Below are positions 32,708-37,886 of a stretch of 37,886 bases of DNA, piece by piece; the first letter of the stretch is position 1, and every line of letters starts with the position of its first letter. The notes below the pieces were generated by a model, which saw only the letters and a program-made list of their open reading frames with translations, was not told where the DNA came from and searched no databases. The DNA comes from CAXQRU01 sp964226685 (GTDB lineage Bacteria > Pseudomonadota > Gammaproteobacteria > Pseudomonadales > Cellvibrionaceae), in NCBI GenBank assembly GCA_964226685.1, contig CAXQRU010000149.1, positions 1-37,886 of the forward strand. Direction: 5' to 3'. The position numbers were made by a program, and so were the translations under genes.

Positions 32708-34150
32708 ATGAAGCAAACCTTGCAATTAAAAATGGGGCAAAGCCTGACCATGACCCCTCAGTTGCAGCAAGCCATTCGCTTGTTACAACTGTCTACGCTG
32801 GATCTTCAAAATGAGATCCAGGAGGCTTTAGATTCCAACCCAATGCTGGAACTAGAAGAGTCAAAGCCTGAGCAAGAATCCAAAAAAGAAGATGAAAAGC
32901 CAACTCAAGAGGCACCCGAAACTGAATGGAACCAAGATATTCCAGAGGATTTACCGGTTGATACCAGCTGGGAGGACATCTACCAATCCTCTTCCTCATC
33001 CAACATATCAAGCTCTTCTAGTGATGATGACTTTCAATTCGACTCAAGACGAACATCTGACGAAACCCTTCACGATCACTTGATGTGGCAATTGAATCTA
33101 ACCCCTTTTTCCGACAACGATTATCTCATTGCCATGAACATCATTGATGCAGTTGAGCCATCGGGACTGCTCTCCTTAAGCGTACAAGAAATATTCGAAA
33201 GTCTTACAGGCACCATTGAAGAGCTGAGTATTGATGAGGTCTATGTCGTCCTTCACAGGCTACAACAATTTGACCCGCCAGGAGTTGCTACCCAGGATCT
33301 CAGCGAATGCCTGTTGGTACAATTACAACAATTACCGCTCGACACACCCTTTTTAGATACCACCAAGGCCATCATCAAAAATCACTTACCGTTGCTGGGC
33401 AGCAAAGACTATAAAACGCTCATGCGAAAACTGAACATCAAAGAGACTGAACTGAAGTATGCCATTGCGCTGATTCAAACGCTTAATCCTAGGCCCGGGG
33501 AAGATATCGGTAGCGGCGATACCGAATATATTGTCCCAGATGTGTTCGTCACCAAGAAAAACAATCGCTGGTCCGTTGAGCTAAACCCTGATATCGCGCC
33601 CAAATTACGAATTAACAACAATTACGCCTCATTAGTTAAACGAGCAGATTCTGGGCCAGATAACACCTATTTAAAGGACAATCTACAAGAGGCCAAATGG
33701 TTTTTAAAAAGCCTTCAAAGTCGTAACGAAACCCTGCTTAAGGTCGCAACCTGCATCGTTGAAAAACAACAGGGGTTTTTAGAGTACGGCGAAGAGGCCA
33801 TGAAGCCGATGGTGCTTTTTGATGTGGCCGAAGCAGTTGAAATGCATGAATCAACGATATCGAGGGTGACCACCCAAAAATACATGCATACACCCAAAGG
33901 AATTTTTGAACTTAAATACTTTTTTTCCAGCCATGTTAGTACTGATAGTGGCGGAGAGTGCTCGTCAACGGCTATACGAGCCATCATCAAAAAACTGGTT
34001 TCAGCCGAGAACCCCCGAAAACCGCTCAGTGATAGCAAAATAGCCTCATTATTGGCTGATCAAGGCATAAAGGTCGCCCGAAGAACCATTGCAAAATATC
34101 GCGAGTCTATGTCTATACCACCTTCAAACGAACGCAAACAACTAGTTTGA
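32708..34150 (+). CDS. rpoN: RNA polymerase sigma-54 factor
   Basis: Alternative sigma factor for nitrogen and other enhancer-dependent promoters, 480 residues. Region I is the Gln/Leu-rich MTPQLQQAIRLLQLS segment (residues about 15-30); region II is an acidic, Ser-rich linker (about 50-110). The core-binding domain follows, and the RpoN box ARRTIAKYRE lies at residues 457-466. No ribosome binding site of note precedes the ATG. In most relatives hpf follows immediately; here ptsN follows after 130 bp. Confidence 0.97.
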   Translation: MKQTLQLKMGQSLTMTPQLQQAIRLLQLSTLDLQNEIQEALDSNPMLELEESKPEQESKKEDEKPTQEAPETEWNQDIPEDLPVDTSWEDIYQSSSSSNISSSSSDDDFQFDSRRTSDETLHDHLMWQLNLTPFSDNDYLIAMNIIDAVEPSGLLSLSVQEIFESLTGTIEELSIDEVYVVLHRLQQFDPPGVATQDLSECLLVQLQQLPLDTPFLDTTKAIIKNHLPLLGSKDYKTLMRKLNIKETELKYAIALIQTLNPRPGEDIGSGDTEYIVPDVFVTKKNNRWSVELNPDIAPKLRINNNYASLVKRADSGPDNTYLKDNLQEAKWFLKSLQSRNETLLKVATCIVEKQQGFLEYGEEAMKPMVLFDVAEAVEMHESTISRVTTQKYMHTPKGIFELKYFFSSHVSTDSGGECSSTAIRAIIKKLVSAENPRKPLSDSKIASLLADQGIKVARRTIAKYRESMSIPPSNERKQLV

Positions 34151-34169
34151 CGTCTGCGAAGTCACCAAA

Positions 34170-34251
34170 GTGACGCCTTTAGCGTCACGTTATAGCAAAT
34201 GGTTACAAGCAGCCCCTGTTCTTGTCGCTAAAGGGCGTGTAGAATACGCCC
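34170..34251 (+). other. two hairpins between rpoN and ptsN
   Basis: GTGACGC (34170-34176) pairs with GCGTCAC (34182-34188) around a 5-nt loop, and GGGCGT (34233-34238) pairs with ACGCCC (34246-34251) around 7 nt. Neither is followed by a clean T tract. They may reduce or end transcription from rpoN and protect mRNA ends. The interval holds no gene. Confidence 0.42.
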
Positions 34252-34280
34252 CCTTGTATCATTGACCCTCAGTACGAGCC

Positions 34281-34742
34281 ATGCCGATATCAATAGCATC
34301 AATTTTAACTCCCGATTGCACCAAGTCTCTGGTTGAATGTACCAGTAAGAAACGCGCCCTAGAACAAGTGGCAAACATCGTTGCCGAGAATCATCCTCAA
34401 TTGGATGAGGACAATCTGTTCAAGGCGCTCATCAGCCGTGAAAAGCTGGGTTCCACTGGTCTTGGCAAGCGGATCGCGATTCCCCATTGTCGCATCGAGG
34501 AAGCTACAGAAACCATTGGAGTGCTGATCACACTTTCCTCGCCGATTGATTTTGAATCAATTGACGGAGACCCAGTCGATGTTATTTTTGCATTGGTTGT
34601 TCCTCACGAAGCTCACGAAGAGCACTTAAATACTTTAGCCGCCTTAGCCGAACGCTTCAGCAACACAGCCTTCACTGACGCACTCCGTGATGCTAAAGAT
34701 GCTCAATCACTGTATACTGCTGCTACTACAGAGGACTTATAA
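34281..34742 (+). CDS. ptsN: PTS IIA-like nitrogen regulatory protein PtsN
   Basis: EIIA-Ntr of the nitrogen phosphotransferase system, 153 residues, a regulator of potassium uptake and stress responses rather than sugar transport. The phosphorylated His is residue 69 in RIAIPHCRIE; other markers are SREKLGSTGLG and HEEHLNTLAALAERF. It is followed by rapZ after 36 bp. Confidence 0.96.
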   Translation: MPISIASILTPDCTKSLVECTSKKRALEQVANIVAENHPQLDEDNLFKALISREKLGSTGLGKRIAIPHCRIEEATETIGVLITLSSPIDFESIDGDPVDVIFALVVPHEAHEEHLNTLAALAERFSNTAFTDALRDAKDAQSLYTAATTEDL

Positions 34743-34778
34743 AAGACCTCTTCACCCGACGTAAAAATAGGTGGAAGC

Positions 34779-35651
34779 ATGCGACTGGTCATCATTAGCG
34801 GCCGATCAGGCTCTGGTAAAAGTACCGCCCTACATATTTTGGAGGATGTCGGGTTCACCTGCATTGACAACCTGCCAGCACCCATGCTCCCGCAGCTCAT
34901 TGAATACATCAATAACCAAACTGCTCAGCGTTTTGCCGTTAGCATAGATGCGCGCAACACCCTAAAAGATCTGGAAAACTTACCCAGTGTTCTAAGCAGT
35001 GATGTACTCAAAAGTGTTTCGCACAAAATTATATTTTTAGATGCTAGCGAAACCACGCTGCTTCAGCGGTTTAGCGAAACTCGTCGCAAGCACCCTTTGA
35101 GTTCAGCGAGCATCGATTTACAAGGTGCCCTCAAAAAAGAAAGCCAATTATTGAGCCCCATCGTCAATGTGGCCGACCTCATTATTGATACTAGCAGCAT
35201 GACCCTGCACGATTTGAGAGACATGGTCAAGCGCAGAGTCATGGGCAGTGTAGCTCCAGGCATTGCCATCTTGTTTGAATCTTTCGGCTTTAAACATGGA
35301 TCACCCAAGGGAGCAGATCTGGTTTTTGATGTTCGTTGTTTACCCAACCCTCACTGGATCAAAGAACTAAGACCCTATGACGGTCGAGATGAGGCCGTCG
35401 CCAATTTTTTGGAGCAGCACGATGAAGTTGGAGAAATGCGCAAAGACATTGCCGATTTTTTAGAGAAATGGCTACCCTATTACGAAGCCAACAATAGAAG
35501 CTACCTAACGATTGCTATTGGTTGCACAGGCGGTCAACATAGATCCGTATATTTAAGCGAATTACTGGCACAACAGTTTAAACAGAAGTATGCTAACGTC
35601 CAAGTCAGACATAGAGAACTCAATGCAGCAACAGAACATGATCACATCTAA
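34779..35651 (+). CDS. rapZ: RapZ, RNase adapter / nucleotide-binding protein
   Basis: A 290-residue RapZ (YvcJ family) protein. In enterobacteria it senses glucosamine 6-phosphate and delivers the small RNA GlmZ to RNase E, setting the level of GlmS for cell-wall precursors. Walker A is GRSGSGKST (residues 8-16); the C-terminal RNA-binding domain has IAIGCTGGQHRSVYLSE. Whether GlmZ-type control exists in this organism cannot be told. GGTGGA lies close before the ATG. Its last codons overlap the npr start. Confidence 0.95.
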   Translation: MRLVIISGRSGSGKSTALHILEDVGFTCIDNLPAPMLPQLIEYINNQTAQRFAVSIDARNTLKDLENLPSVLSSDVLKSVSHKIIFLDASETTLLQRFSETRRKHPLSSASIDLQGALKKESQLLSPIVNVADLIIDTSSMTLHDLRDMVKRRVMGSVAPGIAILFESFGFKHGSPKGADLVFDVRCLPNPHWIKELRPYDGRDEAVANFLEQHDEVGEMRKDIADFLEKWLPYYEANNRSYLTIAIGCTGGQHRSVYLSELLAQQFKQKYANVQVRHRELNAATEHDHI

Positions 35652-35907
35652 TATTACCATCATCAACAAACTTGGCTTACATGCAAGAGCTGCCGCTAAG
35701 TTTGCCAGTACCGCTAAACGTTTTGGAGCCGACATCAAAGCGGGCACCAAGGGCAAATTGGTCGATGGCAAAAGTGTCATGGCGTTAATGTTATTGGCAG
35801 CCGCTAAGGGTACCTCTCTACAGCTTGAAATTAGTGGAGATGATGCTAGAGAAGCCCATGAAGCCATTGTTGCACTCATCAACAATCGATTTGATGAAGA
35901 TGAGTAG
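35638..35907 (+). CDS. ptsO: NPr, HPr-like phosphocarrier of the nitrogen PTS
   Basis: An 89-residue HPr-family protein that carries phosphate from EI-Ntr to PtsN. The phosphorylated His15 lies in NKLGLHARAA, with HARAA as in Pseudomonas PtsO, and GKSVMALMLLAAAKGT is the region around the regulatory serine. I chose ATG 35638 because it gives the usual NPr length; it overlaps the last 14 bp of rapZ in another frame. An ATG at 35623 with a slightly better ribosome binding site would add five residues. The acidic end NNRFDEDE is typical. Confidence 0.94.
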   Translation: MITSNITIINKLGLHARAAAKFASTAKRFGADIKAGTKGKLVDGKSVMALMLLAAAKGTSLQLEISGDDAREAHEAIVALINNRFDEDE

Positions 35908-35918
35908 CACATAGACTG

Positions 35919-37286
35919 ATGACTGATACCCCAGCCACACAGAGCCACTTATCTGAAGTCACCCAGTTACTGCAAAATGAACAGCTTTTTGCAGTTAAAC
36001 GCATACTAAACGGGCTTCGAGATATTGAGATTGCCAGACTTCTGGAATCCTCGCCGCCCACTTACCGTAACATTATTTGGAGCCTCATCGACGAAGAAAA
36101 TCGAGGGGTGATCTTGCAGGAGCTGTCTGACGACGTCACTAGACAATTCGTGCAAGCAATGGATAGCATGACGGTTGCCGAACTGACAGAGTCACTCGAC
36201 GCTGACGATGTTGCCGACATTCTTCAGCAACTTCCCGATCAAGGAATCCAGGAAGTTCTAAATTCCATGAGCGAGCAAAATCGTGCTCGTATTCAAACCG
36301 TTTTATCTTTTGAAGAGGATACCGCTGGCGGTTTGATGAACACAGACATCATTACCGTAAGACCCAAGTTCACACTGGATGTTGTACTGAGGTATTTGAG
36401 AAGACACGACGAAATTCCCGACTCAACGGATCAAATTTTCGTAGTCAATAGCGATAATATTTTTTTGGGCTCACTGTCTTTGAGTAAACTCCTGGTCAGC
36501 GATCCCAATTCGACGGTTAGGGAGCTAATGCGCACAAATACCGTGGCCATCAATGCTGCCATGCCCGATAGCGAAGTAGCCAACCTCTTTGAGCGCAATG
36601 ACTGGGTCTCTGCACCAGTGGTTGATGACAATAATCGAATAGTTGGACGTATCACCATTGATGACGTGGTCGATGTTATCCTAGAAGAAGCCGACCACTC
36701 GATCATGGGGCGGGCTGGTATTGAAGAGGGTGAAGACACCTTCGCCCCGCTTTTACGTACTGCTCCCAAGCGCGCTATTTGGCTAGGGATTAACTTACTC
36801 ACCGCCGTACTTGCCTCTTTTGTCATCAGCTTGTTTCAAGAAACGCTGGATAAAGTGGTCGCTCTGGCGGTGTTAATGCCCATTGTTGCCAGTATGGGAG
36901 GAGTCGCCGGCAGTCAGACCTTGACGGTGGTGATAAGGGGCATGGCTGTTGGAAAAATTGGCGCCAGTAACCGGCATTGGCTACTAACTAGAGAAATATT
37001 ATCCGGCCTACTCAATGGTTTGTTGTGGGCCGTTGTTCTAGCCATTTTTACAGCATTCTGGCTGGGTATCGATGATGGCGAAAAAGGCATTGTCATAGGC
37101 TTGATCATTGCGGCCGCCACCATTGTGAATTTGTTGACAGCTGCAATTGGTGGCTGCGTGATTCCTGTACTACTCAAAAAGTTTGGAATCGACCCCGCGC
37201 TGGCGGGAGGCGTGGCGTTAACCACTGTGACTGACGTCGTGGGCTTTATGGCCTTTTTAGGTTTAGCAACTTGGTTTTTAGGATAA
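35919..37286 (+). CDS. mgtE: MgtE magnesium transporter
   Basis: Magnesium channel/transporter of 455 residues. It has the N-terminal helical MgtE_N domain (about residues 30-130, ELTESLDADDVADILQQLPD), a pair of CBS domains (about 135-255) that sense intracellular magnesium, and five membrane helices (about 280-455) with the pore signature MPIVASMGGVAGSQTLTVVIRG split across residues near 310-330. It follows npr by 11 bp and precedes yjgA by 3 bp, giving an operon-like arrangement. Confidence 0.96.
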   Translation: MTDTPATQSHLSEVTQLLQNEQLFAVKRILNGLRDIEIARLLESSPPTYRNIIWSLIDEENRGVILQELSDDVTRQFVQAMDSMTVAELTESLDADDVADILQQLPDQGIQEVLNSMSEQNRARIQTVLSFEEDTAGGLMNTDIITVRPKFTLDVVLRYLRRHDEIPDSTDQIFVVNSDNIFLGSLSLSKLLVSDPNSTVRELMRTNTVAINAAMPDSEVANLFERNDWVSAPVVDDNNRIVGRITIDDVVDVILEEADHSIMGRAGIEEGEDTFAPLLRTAPKRAIWLGINLLTAVLASFVISLFQETLDKVVALAVLMPIVASMGGVAGSQTLTVVIRGMAVGKIGASNRHWLLTREILSGLLNGLLWAVVLAIFTAFWLGIDDGEKGIVIGLIIAAATIVNLLTAAIGGCVIPVLLKKFGIDPALAGGVALTTVTDVVGFMAFLGLATWFLG

Positions 37287-37289
37287 CAA

Positions 37290-37832
37290 ATGATTGAAGA
37301 TGATTACGATTTAGACGATGAGCTGCCGCCGAGCAAAACCTCAATCAAGAAAGCTATGCTAGACATCACTGCTCTGGGTGAGGAACTGGTTAATTTGCCC
37401 ATTAAGAAACTGGCTCAAATCCCATTGACCGAAAACCTTGCACAAGCCATTGAACAGGCCAGGGGCATGAAAGCCAACAGCGCAAAAAAACGCCAAATAC
37501 AGTTTATTGGTAAGCTCATGAGAAAACAGGATTTGACGCCTATCACCGACGCTTTAGAGGCCATGAAGCAAAAAGACTTACACCATACGCACCTGCATCA
37601 TCAGGCCGAAAACTGGCGTGATAAGTTAATCCAAGACCCAAGCTGTGGCAGTGAATTTATTGACTCCCACCCTAACTGCGATCGCCAAGCATTTAACCAG
37701 CTACTTAGAGCCGCCGCTCGGGAACAACAGCGTATTGAAGAGGCAAAGCAACAATCCAAAAAAGCTATTGCCCCCAAGGAAACACGAAAGCTATTTGCCT
37801 TAATTAGAGATACCATTAACGCTAATCCATAA
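37290..37832 (+). CDS. yjgA: YjgA/DarP, ribosome biogenesis factor
   Basis: A 180-residue DUF615 protein. In E. coli YjgA (DarP) binds late precursors of the 50S subunit and helps the peptidyl transferase centre mature. Markers are PSKTSIKKAMLDITALGEELVNLP near the N-terminus, RQIQFIGKLMRKQD and the C-terminal helix with LLRAAAREQQ. It is entirely present; its stop codon lies only 18 bp before the adapter sequence that ends the window. Confidence 0.95.
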   Translation: MIEDDYDLDDELPPSKTSIKKAMLDITALGEELVNLPIKKLAQIPLTENLAQAIEQARGMKANSAKKRQIQFIGKLMRKQDLTPITDALEAMKQKDLHHTHLHHQAENWRDKLIQDPSCGSEFIDSHPNCDRQAFNQLLRAAAREQQRIEEAKQQSKKAIAPKETRKLFALIRDTINANP

Positions 37833-37850
37833 TTTTTGTCACGAAATAAA

Positions 37851-37884
37851 AGATCGGAAGAGCGTCGTGTAGGGAAAGAGTGTA
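37851..37884. other. Illumina adapter contamination at contig end
   Basis: The last bases begin AGATCGGAAGAGCGTCGTGT and continue with AGGGAAAGAGTGTA, which is the reverse complement of the standard Illumina TruSeq universal adapter end. The two final bases depart from the adapter. This is library DNA and not part of the genome. Confidence 0.97.
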
Positions 37885-37886
37885 TA

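Overview
The window reads as chromosomal DNA from a gammaproteobacterium, most like the Pseudomonadales / Cellvibrionales / Oceanospirillales side of the class and possibly marine. The reasons are the gene order (algW/degS next to hisD-hisG-murA-ibaG-mlaC, then kdsD-kdsC-lptC-lptA-lptB-rpoN-ptsN-rapZ-npr, plus mreBCD-maf-rng-yhdP and ampD-ampE), the short 207-residue HisG, and a GC content that looks to be in the mid-40s percent by eye. No rRNA, tRNA, CRISPR array, insertion sequence or prophage was seen.

Layout. 1-4165: cell-wall recycling genes ampD-ampE and a DUF1631 protein with an expanded Lys/Pro/Glu repeat, all on the minus strand. 4400-7950: a membrane-anchored retropepsin-like protease, pdxH, a patatin-like phospholipase, and a DUF711 (UPF0210) gene broken by a frameshift. 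7960-10660: an accessory, AT-richer stretch with a small beta-flower protein, a decayed gene with an internal stop and no start, unusual inverted repeats, and a secreted protein with a TIM-barrel-like C-terminal half. 10670-11675: an OsmC-family protein, a 54-residue membrane peptide and an entericidin-type lipoprotein. 11698-20001: the cell-shape and envelope block mreB-mreC-mreD-maf-rng-yhdP on the minus strand. 20182-23102: zapE facing away from zapG (yhcB) and a DegS/AlgW protease. 23125-27187: one compact minus-strand operon, mlaC-ibaG-murA-hisG-hisD. 27350-31663: the divergent yrbG-kdsD-kdsC-lptC-lptA-lptB block for Kdo synthesis and LPS export. 31636-32444: two uncharacterised minus-strand genes lying between lptB and rpoN. 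32708-37832: rpoN, ptsN, rapZ, npr, mgtE and yjgA.

Most of the window serves the cell envelope: peptidoglycan precursor synthesis (murA), recycling (ampD, ampE), elongation (mreBCD), LPS core and transport (kdsD, kdsC, lptCAB), phospholipid traffic (mlaC, yhdP) and envelope stress (degS/algW). The nitrogen PTS genes ptsN and npr sit with rpoN and rapZ, as is usual in this class.

The main departures from the usual layout are mlaC without mlaFED or mlaB beside it, no hpf between rpoN and ptsN, a probable ATT start codon in mreC, and the two unknown genes inserted between lptB and rpoN. The last ~34 bases are Illumina adapter, not genome. No clear new multi-gene system was found. The best candidates for something undescribed are the 40-residue acidic protein plus 203-residue membrane protein pair at 31636-32444 and the accessory stretch at 7961-10350.
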